Shown here in pieces: positions 1 to 13,130 of a stretch of DNA of 64,000 nt. The position numbers were made by a program, and so were the translations under genes. Each line of letters starts with the position of its first letter. Position 1 is the first letter of the stretch. Below the pieces are notes generated by a model that saw only the letters and a program-made list of their open reading frames with translations, searched no databases and had not been told where the DNA came from. Source of the stretch: Cenococcum geophilum 1.58 (Eukaryota > Ascomycota > Dothideomycetes > Gloniales > Gloniaceae); assembly GCA_001692895.1 (NCBI GenBank), contig KV748187.1, forward strand, positions 2,352,836-2,416,835. The letters are read 5' to 3'.

Positions 1-360
1 GTAGAGCCTTATGCAGAGTCTCTAAGTAATAAAACTGTGTAAAAATTNATTTGCGTAATTAGCATATAACTTTACCTTAATTGCATGTCAAGGAATATAC
101 AGTTAGCTTTTAAAGTTGTTAAGTAGGTTAACTGCGTGTTATTTAACTTTTAAATATGTCAAGTAGGTTAATTGCGTGTTAAGGAATATGCAGTTAGCTA
201 TTAAGTAGGTCAACTACGTGTTATTTAACTTTTAAAGTTGTCAAGTTGGTTAACTGCGCGTTATTTAACTTTTAGATGTGTTAAGTTGGTCAATTGCGTG
301 TCAAGTTGGTTAATTGCGTGTCGAGTTGGTCAAATTGCATGTCAATTACGCGAAACGCGA
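1..360. repeat. Degenerate AT-rich minisatellite
   Basis: Imperfect tandem units of roughly 25-50 bp recur. They share the cores AAGTAGGTTAACTGCGTG and TTATTTAACTTTTAAA, with variants that differ mainly by C/T or G/A. The array breaks up near 350. No coding signal is visible. It may be a subtelomeric or element-internal repeat altered by RIP. Confidence 0.6.
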
Positions 361-1409
361 AAACCAAAGTCTACTTGAATCTCATCCTGCGAATATTTTC
401 CCGATGAAGGTAGGAGTTGCATTGTAGGCTATAGTGGGGACGTAGGTCTGGTCGGTAGAGTTTAAAGGTCGTTAAATTGCAAAGTAATGGGATCCTGTGC
501 CTGCTCTCGTTAGGGTATAGTATCCGACGTTAAGGTTATAGGTTAAATTAGATATAGAGAAGTTAAAGGTAGAGGTAGGTTCGTCTTTAGAGGTATATTA
601 CTTAGGTTCCATTATAAGTTAAGCTTCCTTATAGTGCGTAGTTGGTGCTTAATCTCTTATAGAGTCCATTTATGCTTTTTTTTTACGTTAATAACCTACT
701 CCTAAATGTTATCTCTAATAATACCCCCATCCTTAGGGACAAATACTCTATTTTCCTAAAGGAAGTTATAGAAGTCCTATATAATATCCTTATTTATAAG
801 GGCCTATGTTTCCTTTATCCATCTAATAAAGTCCTCCTTTATACATTCCTATAGCGCGGTATTATTATATTCACTGTCCTTATAATATACTATACGGTAT
901 AATAAAAATCTATTTAAGTCTTATTTATTAGCGTTTATAAGGTTAATTATAGCTTTGTTTTATATCTTTGGGTTAATATCTTCCTTATACTTCTTTAGGT
1001 AGGTTAACGCTATAGTAGATAAAAAGATTAACGGGGTGTCGTACGTTAAAGGTAGGTAGGATTTTCGGTTTTATAGGATCTTGTAGGTTTACTGTCAAGA
1101 GGTAGGCAATTTAAGATGTTGTTTAACGCGTTTTAGACGTTAACTTAGGACCTTAGGTTTAGTAACACTTCTAACCTAAAGTACTTAACTAAATCTTTGT
1201 AAACGCGGTTGTTTTATATAATAAACGCAACTTGGTATCTCCTAGTACTTAGTAACACTTCTATTACTAGTTTTCCGCAAGTTTAAGGTAGTATAGTATC
1301 GCTGGGATCTATTCCATATAAGCGTATATAGCACCCCTATACGAGACTGTCTCTTCTATTTAAAAACCTAGCTGCTCTATGGTTAACTATATATTTAACT
1401 ACTAATTAG
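361..1409. other. AT-rich unassigned stretch, probably decayed transposon
   Basis: Both strands are full of stop codons and the base composition matches the neighbouring RIP-damaged elements. I could not assign any protein domain. The only open frame (672-854, plus) is short and low in complexity. It is most likely retroelement sequence beyond recognition. Confidence 0.45.
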
Positions 1410-1617
1410 TATTAATTATATAGGGTAACTTACTAATAACGACTACTCAAGTAGGGTTACAGTAATGTTGGTTAATAAAGCTTATTGATTGGAATGAGGG
1501 AGGGCGAGGAACTTAAGGCTCCTTACCACGCTAGTACCGCGGCGACACGTAATGGCAACTTGCTATTACGTGACGGCAGTTTGCCGTACGTGGCGGCAAC
1601 TTGCCTCATTCCCGACA
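1410..1617 (-). repeat. LTR-like repeat, copy 1 (TG...CA ends)
   Basis: Read on the minus strand, this 208-bp segment begins TGTCGGGAATGAGGC. It is clearly homologous to 18,452-18,618, including the GC-rich block with GCCGCGG and the stretch TCATTCCAATCAATAAGC. The far end reads AATTAATA where the other copy has GACCAACA, exactly what RIP transitions on both strands would produce. It carries about 41 bp more than the other copy because a GCAACTTGCC/ACGT-type motif is repeated inside it. It interrupts the reverse transcriptase frame of the minus-strand Copia element. No clean flanking duplication was found. Confidence 0.6.
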
Positions 1618-4600
1618 AACTTAATTAGTATATTAGCGGTTAGTTACTCTCGCTCCTTAGCTATAAATTCGGCCTTATATAGTTCGCTTTATTCAGCCTC
1701 TATAAAGGTATTATCTATAAGGAATAGTGTATTATTAGTCTATAGGCTAATAATTCTAAAAGGCTTATTGATGTAAAGTAAGTAAGGGTTATACGTAGAC
1801 TGGTTCATTTATAGCTAATTAACGTAGTGTAAATAGTATATCTTAAACCAGTGGTTTCTAGCTTTAGGTACTCTATAAAGTGGCTTTATAACCTTTAGAA
1901 TGGAGTCCGTATTAATTCCTAATTATTTATTCAGCTTATATAGTGGTCGTATATAAAACTCGCGGTTTAGGTTTATAGTAGACTAGACATAAGCTTATAA
2001 GATATCTTAGAAGTAAAGTTATATTTATAGTAGCATAGCAGCGATATAGAGAATTAGCCGCTAGCTAACTCGTTAAATTATTAGTAACTAAGTAAAAACT
2101 AGCTCTTTCTTTAAGTCATTATAGGCCTATATAATAAGTTGTGATTTCTTAAAGGTTTTATCGGTTCCCTTATTCTTAATCTCATCAATAAACCGTAAAT
2201 TAAAGAGTTTAACCCCCTTTAGTATATCGTGCAGCTTAATAATCTTAAAGACGCCTTTCTTAAGTAGGCCTATAACCTCCTTTTATCGTAAAGCACTAAA
2301 TTAGGTATTACTATCGTTCTGTAAGTAAATAGTGGTGTTAGCCGTATCTATGGTATTATTGTCCTGTAGGTAAATAGCAATATCAGCGATATCCGCAATA
2401 TCACCTATGAAAGCGCCTATATCTATCGTAGCATCCGTAACAGCTGTGTCTGCGACGGCCGTAAGTAATAGGTATTTACGGGGGCGACCTCTACCTCGCT
2501 TTAGCAGTGGCTATAGTTTAGCCTCAGGTAACGGTTAAGGTTTGGCTAGTAAAGGTACTAGTTTATCTAATTCGGTAGACTCTCATAGTTTAACTGGGTC
2601 TTGTAGGTCCGGTAGGTAAGGTTTTATAACCATAGAGCGGAAGGTCGTAGGCCTATTTAGTAGCTTTACAATACAGGTCTTGCTGTTGACGGCGAGTAGT
2701 ATATATGGTCCGTCCCAATAACCACTTTGGCTAGTATTGCCTTCTCTCCAGACTAAGATAGGCAAACTAGGTGGGAGGCCGTAAATAGCGTCAGTTTGTG
2801 GTCTATTTCGTATATTAAGAGCGTTAGCGATCTGTCGTTCAGCTTATAACTTCTAGATTTCCACTATTGCTTTCTTAATAGCCGCAGCTCGTTGTATAAC
2901 TAAAGGTAATAGCACGTCCGATTTAACTATTTAGGGGTAAGCTCTAAAGACTAGGAGTATAGGGACTAGGCCTTCTGGGCCAGCCGTGTTATTAATAGCT
3001 TTAAAGGCCATTTATAGGGCCATCTCCTTACTAATTTTAGGGATTTCAGTCGTAATGATTTGGTAGGCTTATTATAGCGGACTATAATAGCATTCTACCA
3101 TTCTAATAGAATTATATAATTTGACCGGAACTAACTTTATAGTTGCTCCTATAGTAGCAGCGTAATATTTAAACTCTTTACTAATAAAGTTCTTCCTAGC
3201 GTCTATAGTAATTAAGTCTAGTAGTCCTAAATAGCTATTAATCTAGCACATTTATAGAACGTCCTAAGTATGCTTAGCGCTAATATCTTATAGCTATTTG
3301 CTAGCTTAAAATCAAGTTACTTTATTAACTACGTGTAGTAGGGGGGAGCCGTTAATATACATAATGTCAACGATAATATTATAATTAAAATTGATGTTGT
3401 CTTATAAGGTAAAGCGAAATCTACCTAGAGATCTACTAAACTTCTAGTAATAGTGGCAGAGTCTAGTTAGCTCTTTAATAGCAGATCTATTAGTGTTATA
3501 GCCGTAGCTAGTCTTATTAAGAAGCTTTTATAGTTTATTAACTAATAGGTAACCAAATTAACGGTGTAGGCGTTATAGTTCTACGTTGGTTAAATAGCAA
3601 GGGTTCGTATTAAAAGCCTCGATAAGATAGGACTATAAGGAGAAACTCTATAAGAGAAATAGGTGGCCAAATCGTCTAACTACTGGCACCTTTTTAGTGC
3701 GAGTAATAATAACGTCCTTTAGGTTATCGTATTTAATATAGAGTTTATCTATATCTGCTAAGCAAAGTAGAAAGGGAGTATTTACTTTAACGATATAGAA
3801 TTGTACCTTGCCTACGGGGCTGTTAACGTCTATAGTTCCGATAGACATAGAGGCTCTAATCCCGAATTAGACAGTTACTTAGCCCTTAGTTAACGTGTTA
3901 AGACTTACGGACTTATCTACGGCCTATAGAGCTTGGAATTAACTATAGCCAGCTATAGACTTGCGCGAAGCACCCGTATTAATTATAATTCCTATAAAGA
4001 CCGTTAAGGTGTACCGTAACGCTATAGCTGTAGCCGTACTATAGGCAAATGGGTCGGTCTCCGTATAAGGCTCCGTAGTAGACTCCGTAGTAAGTGTTAA
4101 AGCTATAAGCAGGTGCGTATAAGCCTTATTAGCTAGCTCTACGCTTATAGAGGTTGCTTCCTCTGTAGTAAGCGTTCTAAAGGTAGTAATATAGGTAGAA
4201 CTATTGTTAGGTTCTCCGGCATTGTTCCTAGAGTTATTAGCGTCTTTATCGTCTTATATATAGGCTTTAAAGTCTAAATTATCGTCTTTATCTTTTTCGC
4301 AAGCAGCGACGTATTGCTTAAAGTGGTTGTTAAAATTACCCTTATTACGGCCCTTAATATTAATAAAGCGTCTCTTATAATCGTCTCTGGACCGATTACG
4401 CTCCTCCTCTATATATTTCCATAAACAGCAGTCCTCCTTCTTACAGACGTAGCACTTAGCCTTTAGTCTGCCGTTAGTTCTATAGGGGCGATTACTGCCG
4501 TAGCGGTTAGTGTTTTGGTCTTAATTCTAGTTATTTTGGTAGTAGCATCAATCTATAAAAAAAGCTTAGTAAGACGATCTTATTAAGGCCTATAGGGGGT

Positions 4601-6537
4601 ATTCTTTTTCCCACGCAAATAATAGAGGATTATAGTTTACTAATTAACTGAGAGAGGTCTTCTAAAGGGTTAGAGACAGCAATACAGCATACTGGTACTC
4701 CCTAGCAAGCAGTAACTAGCTTATTTATAAGAATACGGTTTATATAGAAGTCTAGGTATAGTCTATAACGTTATTTTAGTAGCTTATCTATAAGCAGTTA
4801 GAAGTTCTAATAGATTAACTTATTAGGGTTCTCGTCCATAACTCCTTAAAGGGTTATACTATTCCACTCTATAAGGTTCTTATAGTAGTATTCTAGCCCT
4901 TTAAAGAACTGTTATATGTGGTTACAGGCTTCCGTAAAAGGTCTTAACTTAAGGTTACTGTTATAGTAGTGGTCCTAAGCAAGCCCTTTTAGCATGCTAG
5001 GGAATGCTACTATATAGCCTTCTAGTGGCAAGCTAGATCTCTTATAAATATTATAGAAGATAGTTAACTTAAAGTCAAAGCTGTCACTAACTCCATCGTA
5101 CTTTTGGTTGTCTGTGTAGATCTTTACAATTATAGCTACCTCCTTACTATATCTAGGCCCTTGCCTAGGTCCTTGCTCTATACTAGGCACAACTAGTTTA
5201 GGTAGTATATATATAGGTAGCTGTTACAGCTACTGTGGTTGCTGCGACTATAGCAATTAGTTAATAAGAGTATGGATTTGGTTATAATTAGAGGATTAAG
5301 GACCGGGAGGGGTAGTAGGGGTAGCAGGGGTAGTAATTAGAGTAGCTGGCGGTACAGTAATTGGAGTAGCTGGTGGTGCAGCAATCGGAGTAGTTGGCGG
5401 TATAGCAGTTAGAATAGCTAGTGGAAGAGCTGGTAATGCTTATATAGCTAGTAAGGGACTATAGAAAGGTGTTAACGCCGGTAGAGCTATAGTAAGCTTG
5501 TCTAAGGTCAAATTAAGTTAATCTTACAGAGCCATAGTAATCATTAGCTTAATATCATTAAGGGCTAAACCAATCTCTTCGTCCGTCTATTTGTAAAACT
5601 CTTCTTCTTAAAAGAGGTTAAATAGTGCTTCTAAGATTAAATATCTGTTATTGTGCTTTCCGACATACACTCCTCTCTTAAGTAAATAGATGCGTAACTT
5701 TACTCTTATATTGGTTCGCATGCATTTAAAATCCTCAGTAGTAAAGCCTTTAAATTCCTCCTTAAATACTGTCCATAGTATATAGTCTGTGAAGTTCTCC
5801 TATATATATACGTAGACCTTTATTGCTATATAGTCTCCTAGCTCATCTTTAAAAGCTATAGCAGCAGTAATTCTATTACCATGCTTTAATATCTTTTCTT
5901 ACCACTCTATCGTAGTATAAAGCAGTGTACGTTTAGGTGGAGGTTATAAAGGTTTAAGGTTTGAGATTTAAGGTTTAAGGTTAAGATTAAGGTTAAGGGT
6001 TAAGGTTAAGGTTAAGGTTAAGGTCGAGGTTAAGGGTAGTGTATACATTCTCTACAGCCGTTGGGCCTGTAAAGTGTTTTTAGCAAGATTGCTATTCTCT
6101 TAGCAATCTGTTATATTAGCTGTAAAGCCAGTATAAATTCTCTTAAGCTTAAGGGAGGTTGTAATCTTCTCTAAGTAAAGATATAATTCTCTAGGCGATT
6201 TAACGCGTTAGCAGTTAAGTTAATACGTAGTCTTAAGCTTTAAGGGTAATATAGCTTTCTCCTTTAATAAAACAGACAAGAACTAGGCGATCGTGAACTG
6301 TTTCCAGTACTACTTCTTAAGCGCTAGCTATTACGTATTTCCTAATCTGTACGTCTACTAATTAGTATCAGTATAACTCTCTTTATCAACATGCACGAAT
6401 ATCACTTATAGTGGTACGTATGCGGTGTTAAAGTTGGTAGTTTGTTGTTGTCTAGAAGTAAGGGGTTGCTCTAAGGTCAGGTTAGCTAACCTCGCTACGT
6501 GGTCTCGTGACCACGTTACATAATTAACGTTCCGACA
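1618..6537 (-). mobile_element. RIP-damaged Copia-order LTR retrotransposon, minus strand
   Basis: Descending from high coordinates, fragments appear in the order gag, protease/pre-integrase, integrase tail, reverse transcriptase. The gag block (about 4,975-5,190) reads EVAIIVKIYTDNQKYDG. The protease/pre-integrase block (3,648-3,848) contains VNSPVGKVQFYIV and ends in an RRFGH motif. The integrase C-terminal block (2,583-2,765) reads VWREGNTSQSGYWDGPYILL. The RT fragments run from about 2,500 to 1,620 and include LFNLRFIDEIKNKGT and LNREFYIRPL. Integrase before RT is the Ty1/Copia order. Many in-frame stops make it dead. The 5' LTR probably starts TGTCGGAACG at 6,537. The RT is cut at 1,617 by an LTR-like repeat and no RNase H was recognised beyond it. 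Confidence 0.75.
5941..6048. repeat. (GGTTAA)n-type tandem repeat
   Basis: An imperfect hexamer array of GGTTTAAGG and GGTTAAGG units occupies the 5' leader side of the minus-strand Copia element. It ends near TCGAGGTTAAGGGT. It resembles a telomeric hexamer but is TTAAGG rather than TTAGGG. Confidence 0.75.
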
Positions 6538-7568
6538 ATAAGAAATGTTAAAAATTATAAGGTTACTATAGCCTACTTCTAAAGCTTTCTAGTTTAATAT
6601 AAAGGCGTAAAAAATCTTAAGGGTAAGATTAATAAGGCTAAATAGCTCCTTATAGATATAGAAATTAAGGAGTACTTACCTAACTAATACTTTATTAAGT
6701 ATAGTAAGGTAGATAGTATATAAACTGTTACTATTCTTAATAACTAACCTACGCTCCATTTTACTATAAAGTTAGATATCTTTAATAAGCTAAGGGAGAG
6801 TTCCGTATTCTCCTTTAATAATAGATACTCGGCGAACGTCTTTTATAGTATTATACTAGATACTAGAGCCGCAGGAGTATCTATAGCAGGAGAACCTTAA
6901 GTTTAAGCCCTTTAGCAGCTTAATAGCTCTATTTAGATTAACTATTTAATAATAGGCTAATACACAATTTGTTTTAGTAAGGGTACTATAATCTCTCTTA
7001 GCATAATTAGGGTCTAAACCCCTTAGGGTATATTACCTTTTATATTATTCCTATAAACACCCTATTTCTATTTTGTATTAAAGATATAAATAAATTAGGC
7101 GTTAAGCTTAATAACCTTAAGGATGTACTTATTTAGGGAGATAATTAAGTGCCCGTTATACGCAAATAGGGTTACTCTTAGTTACTCCTTTATTAACTAG
7201 AAAAGAGTGTTGCTTAGAGCTACCTAACTAAGTTAGAGTTACATTAACTATACCGTCGTTTTAGATACCTATCCGTTTATTAATTACTTAGGGTTCTTTA
7301 ATAAGTAGGCTATAAAGTTAAGGTTAAGGTAATTAAGTATCTTATAAAGTACTACTATTACTACTAAATAAACCAGAAGTCCCCTAGCCAATTTAAGTTT
7401 ACCCTTAAAGATAACTATAACTTTGACTTCTATATTATTATTAACGTTATATATCTTAGCGGTAAGCCAGTACTCTAAGTTATTAACTTTTTAACCTCCT
7501 TTTAAGCCGCATAATTCTTAAAGGATATATTAGCTAAGAACGTATAGGATACCCTTTAATTATGCTAG

Positions 7569-7575
<7 letters not shown>
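6538..7575 (+). mobile_element. Copia-order retrotransposon, plus strand, fragment 1 (protease to integrase)
   Basis: Plus-strand translation, interrupted by stops, gives a protease block with FYSIILDTRAAG, in which the expected catalytic D-T-G-A is damaged at the G. A pre-integrase block follows (FLFCIKDINKLGVKLNNLK), and then the start of integrase (PLKITITLTSILLL). The gag region expected upstream is absent: the neighbouring sequence is the 5' end of the minus-strand element. The fragment ends at the 16-bp duplication of the long LINE. The frame resumes at 13,131. Confidence 0.75.
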
Positions 7576-7601
<26 letters not shown>

Positions 7602-10600
7602 TCATTGCTTAACGTCCGATTTGGATCCCTATTGGGCCCACGCGGACTACTCCTTATTTACATATGGGGAGAAAACTCTATTTAAGAAAAATGAGAAAAC
7701 CCCGTAATCCATCTCCCCGCCTTTTAGGACTTGCCTACTTAGCGCCTATAAGTCGCCTATAGTGCTCTACTACCTTACTGTTTAACCTCCTTAGGAACCA
7801 CTGCTGCCGTAATAAGCCTATAGACGCGCTAGTATTACAAACTATTACTCTACTACTATAGAGTTACTAGGGGGCACCTACTGCTCGCCCCCTTGCCTTT
7901 TATTACCATTTCCCTTATAACCCGGAACTGATTTAGCATATTTTAACTAATAAGCCACTAGGTAACCGCCTTGAGGCCTTTTTATATTAAGAGTAGTATA
8001 TTATAGTTCTCTGTGCCAGCTACTAAGAGTATTATTTCTTAATTGGTGTGTAGGGGGCATAGTAGTATTACGTATTTTGGTGTCTGTTTTAGCTAGCTAT
8101 ATTTATATCTCGGGCTACCTACTAGGATACCTACCTAGTAAAGCCAATCTTTTAGTCCTATTATTCCTGTTCTTAAGAGTGTTACTATTATATTTTCTGC
8201 CTTTATTAGGCCTTTTCGGAGCCCTTAGGTATTTACCCCCTATAGCGTTAACTATGCTATAGCTTAGGTTTATCTTACCTAAGTTAGCCTCTATACCTTT
8301 AACTCCTATTCGCCTCTCTAGCGTTAGTCTAACTAGTATTATATTGCGGTAGATGGTTTCTTAGCGTTCTTATATATTCTACTTTAACTCCTTTCTTTAT
8401 CTTACTATTGTCTTTACTAACCTCTTATACGTCTCCCTTCCTCCTCTATATGGGCCTAGGCCCTAAAGCAGCACTATTCTTCTTCTGCTTTTTTTTACCT
8501 GTTTCTCTAATATCTTTTTCCTACTTTAGGGTTATTAGTTTATTCTCCTATAGGGCACCCTAGGGTCCCTCTATAGTTTACTTAGGCGTGTCTTAATATA
8601 CTTTATAATATTAGAGTTACGTTTATTTTGCGTCCTTTATATTATAGCGGCTTTAATATATAACTATAGGGGGGGATATTGGATTCCTTCTTAAGCAGTA
8701 CTGTGGCCGTTCGCTTATACCCGCCTATAATACTCTAAAGGTAGGCTATTTGGACCTTTTAAAGTGGTTTAAGTAATTTAGGGGGGCCCTTTTTAGTTTC
8801 TCTAATGGCCTAAATACTGGATCTATATATTATGGTTAGCTGGACAACTGCTATATATAGTAGGCGTAACCTCTAGAAGTATAGACCCTATATAGAATTA
8901 ATAATTCTAAATAAAGTAATGAACTGTGCTTGGCCTTTATAGGCCGCTTACGCCGTATATGCGCTCTACTAGAGCTTGCTGTCTACCCATACTCCTAATA
9001 CCCTTAGGCCCTAAACTGGTTAACCCCTAAAGCCTTAGATACGAATTATATGCTAGAGATCTACAGATTAGTTGCGTTTTCTTATAAAATAGATTAGCTG
9101 GTATTTCTCTAGTAAGAATTAAACTCTATAACGTTTTGCCTATTCTATATAAGTATTATAGGCTTTCTCTAGTATTCTGCAATTCTTTACGGCTATTAGC
9201 CCGTATATAATTAGGTTTGTGTTATTAATAAAGCCTATCCCCTAGGTTGCCCCTTTCTTAAAGGAATTAAGTAGGTTGCTTATAAAGAAAAGGAAGAGTA
9301 TAGGCGAGAGGGGTAATCCTTATAGTATTCCTATTATAACTGTAATAGGGGGGCTCTAGTATCTACTAAAGACTAGTAATATTTCTTTCTAGCCTATAAA
9401 CCCTTAGATAAATTATATAATCTATTCTAGGAAGCCCTTTACCCTAAGGATATGCAGGAGACGCTTATGGGGTATATTATTATAGGCACCACTAATGTCT
9501 AGGCTAAGCATTAATACTATAAAGTCCTTTCGCATCGCCTATACAGATTTAATAGTAGCAGCGAGTAGCGTAAGTGCTGATAGTGTTAAGCGGTTCTTTT
9601 TTACCCCTATTTAGCTTTGTAATAGTAGGGCGTGTTTCTCTACCGTATCTGCTATATATTCCGCTATTACCCTTTTTAAGATCTTGCTAAGGGTGTTTTC
9701 TAAGGTAATAGGGCGGTAGCTTCCTGGGATTAAGTAATCTACTTTACCTTCTTTTTGTAGGATAACTATTGTTATAGATCTTCTAAGTCGCGGGTAGTAG
9801 CCTATAGTAAAGTATACTCTGGCTATATCTGTAAGCTAAGGTGCTATAAGTGGCCTATAGGTTTTTAGGGCCTTATTTAGAATCCTATTTGGTCCTAATG
9901 CTATATTATTTAAAAGGCGGCTAATGGTTCTAGCTATTTCCTCTATTATTATATTGCTGTTGACCCATAGGTAAGTTACTAGTGTTTTGCCCATGATATT
10001 ACTAAGGTCTGCTAGAGCTAGTTAAGGGAAGAACCTTTCTATAAGGATTTTTACCTTCTTATTATTGTTATTTATAGCCTATAATTCTTCTGCTCTTTAT
10101 AGGGGTAGTAGGTATAAGTCTTTTGCTAAGCGCCCTACCTTTTTCTTTACCTATTTTGCTATAGCCTAAAGGCCCTTATTATGGGGGAGGCTTAGGTTAA
10201 AAGTATGCTCGTTTATAAACCGTCTCTAGTTATTCCTTACTTCTTTTTTTAGGGTATTCTTTAGCTAGTTTCTTATATCTTTATATTATCTCTTATCTTT
10301 AGGGTTATGGCTACTTATATATTTCCTTCTTGCTTATCGTTAGCTAGCAACCAGAACTGCGTATTATGTGGACTATACGTGTCGCGCGTAGGGGCCCGGT
10401 TTTAAGATTAGGTAGTGCTCTTTTAGCCTATTTTTAATCGCTGCCTAGATTCTTTTTAGTCTTCAGTTGATTTCCTTAGGGGTAGCCAATAAGCCTCGCT
10501 TGTTTGGTATTAGGTGGATTTCTTCTAGGTCTTAAAGTTATTATTTAACTACATTAAGGAAACTATTTATCTTAAGCTTCCTTATTGCATATCTTTTTCT

Positions 10601-13130
10601 ATTTAGTTACGCTTTAGTATCTAGGTCTAGCTATATCTGGATAAGGATATAGTCTAAAGTGAGTACCTATTCTTCTTTAGGGTTGCACCTTTTAAGTCTC
10701 TAGTATAGGCCTTCGTCTATAAATGTGAGGTTAATTATACTTCTGGCGGTGCCTTATTGCCATATAATTGCTCTTAGGGGGGTAGCTAGCTTAAGGCCCC
10801 AGATATCTATAGCTCTTAGTAGGTACTTTAACTGTTAATCTATAGTAATATAGATACCCCCCTACCGCGGGTAGTGGAGGTTTATATCTCCTAGTAGGAT
10901 AGACTCTATACCTTTAGTTTTTAGTAAGCTTATTACTAATATAATATTCTCTGTTTATGGGACCCCTTTAACCCTAGGGTTATATATATTAATAATTTAT
11001 ACCAGTCCCCTATATGTTTGGATTATTATAACTATAATATCTAGGTTAACTGCCTGCTATAACTATAAGGATAGGCTAATAGCCTTACTAATTATAAAGC
11101 ATACGTATATAGCTGCTTTTAGTTTATATAGGAGCTGGAATCCTTAGGGGCAGTATATTAATTATGTAAAGGTATTATAATACGGTTCTTATATAGCAAG
11201 GATATAGTATTTCTCTGGGTCTAGACTGTCTAGTAGGGGCCTTATAAGGCGGTAGTTTGTGTTGCTGCAGTTATACTGTATAATGGATAGATGGTAGACC
11301 CCCGGTGAGGGTCCTTTAACTCTTCTTTATTCCTTACTTCTTCTGTTTTTACTTTCTCTAGAATATTTGGAGCTTTTGTCTCTTATATCTACACCCTAGT
11401 TACTACTTATTTTATATAGAGCTTTTTATTCCCGTGTCTTATGTTCCTATTAGCGCTTTTATATTTAAATCTATTATTATTACCGGTTCTTCCCCTATTC
11501 TTACTGGTCAGCTATATACCCTTTATAGGTTAGCTGCAAATATTATATTTGCCGCATTAAGTCTAATTCTTAATTATCCTGGTCTTAAGCCTACTATCGC
11601 TATTTATAGGGGTCTTCCTACGGGGCGTCCTCTCCCTTATATCCCCTGTGACCCTTATATCCCTAATTAGTTTAATAATATCGCGCGGCGTCGCTTCTGG
11701 CCCGTTAAGGCTTAGGATAGCTAGCCTAGCCCTCTAGTATTAAAGGTAGGAAACGCTAAAAAGGCGCCTGCGTCCCCCTGGCTTATCGCCTATTATTTCT
11801 ATTTATATAACCTAGCGTATAGTTATTCCCGTAGCTATTAAGCCCTTACCTTCCGTCTCCTATATTTAATGCAATCTTTTCTCTCCTACGCCTTATATAT
11901 GCTTTAGTGGCAGTTTACGCATTTTATTTAGTCTTAATTTAAGCAATATCTCATATTATAGGGGCCTGTATAGTAGCCGCAGCACACCTATACTGCGTAT
12001 ATAGATTAGGTGTGTCCCTATTATATATAGTAATAGCATTATTTTAGGCGTAGTCTGTAGTTATAGAGCCTTATATTATATATAAGGCCATTTATAATTA
12101 TTCCTTTTTAGATAAAGAGTTTTTATATTCCTAGTATATATATGCTAACAATAAGGGAGCTATACGTTTATTTAATGTCTCCCTAGTAAGTCTCTAGCGA
12201 CCCTTATATTCTCTTATTATTCTTATTATATACTTAGTTTGCATTTTCCTATTAAAGCTATTGGATTTAGGTGATTTTGAGTCCTAGTATAAGGCGTTTC
12301 ATTTGTCTTACTATCTCCTATATAATTACTATATTGTCCACCTAGCGTCCCTTTTTTACCCTAAGGCTTATAGAAACCGCTAGGACTTTAACTAGGTAAT
12401 TCTTACAGAGTACTTTTATACTAATACGTTCTCCTAGCCTATCCCCTACCCTTANNGCTTGTTCCTTTNCCTATTANTCCTTTANNGTAACTCTAATATN
12501 TCCNCTCTTAAGGTATTNGACTATAATAGCGTTGTAGACCTCTTTATATATCTTTATAAGGACTTCTATTTCTAATTATCCCCTAAGCCCCTCTGCTTAT
12601 TCTATATTTAGTTATATTATAATTATATACCCAGTTATTAACTTAAGGGGGGTAGGTTCCCTATGCTATAAAAGCACAGCTATAGCGGCCTAGGTATGGT
12701 TCGCCAGTAAAGGGGGGTTATACTTATTTTTAATTTTACTTAGCCGTTAGAGGATTTAATTAAGGGTTTACTAGAGGGGCGCCTAAGGTTCGCTAGACTA
12801 GCGGAGCCATTCTATTAGCTGCATTAGTTCGTTATAGCTAATGGTTACTCCCCCGCAATTCTAGATACTAGACGTATCTAATAGGCTTTATATTTTATTA
12901 GATGCCTTCTTAATAGAGGTATTTCCGCTTTATAGTGTGGTATTCGCCCGTCTTTATTATGGAGGGCTATTGCTAGGCGTAGTTCTAGCGGTCGCGCGCG
13001 AGTGCGAGCCACCGTCGTTTAACGTGTGCCTTCCCTACAATGCATGCATCTTAGGGGGATTTTCTAGGTATTTTTTAGGGTTCTTTTAGTTGGTTTTAGT
13101 CTTTTTGGGCCGGGTGCAGTAAGAGCTCCT
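7576..13130 (-). mobile_element. Long Tad-like LINE (copy A), minus strand
   Basis: The minus strand carries degraded endonuclease sequence (about 10,900-10,600; LLGDINLHYP, then IDIWGLKLATPLRAI). Reverse transcriptase follows (about 9,850-9,200), with the same SYRPIALENTLSK-type core seen in copy B. A TAA/TTA microsatellite at 7,569-7,602 forms the 3' tail. The upstream part (about 13,100-11,300) should hold the 5' UTR and ORF1, although only frameshifted fragments are visible. The ends are fixed by a direct duplication of TTATGCTAGATTAATA (7,560-7,575 and 13,131-13,146). At about 5.55 kb it is near the length of a complete LINE. Runs of N near 12,455-12,515 obscure part of it. Clade assignment to Tad1 is from general resemblance only. 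Confidence 0.75.

Noticed and set aside
1-360. CRISPR-like array
   Set aside because: The units are degenerate tandem repeats without unique spacers, in a eukaryotic genome.
5941-6048. True telomere repeat
   Set aside because: The unit is TTAAGG rather than TTAGGG, it lies internal to a retroelement, and normal sequence continues on both sides.
11434-11670. Plus-strand 78-codon frame
   Set aside because: It is inside the minus-strand LINE, low in complexity, with no domain.
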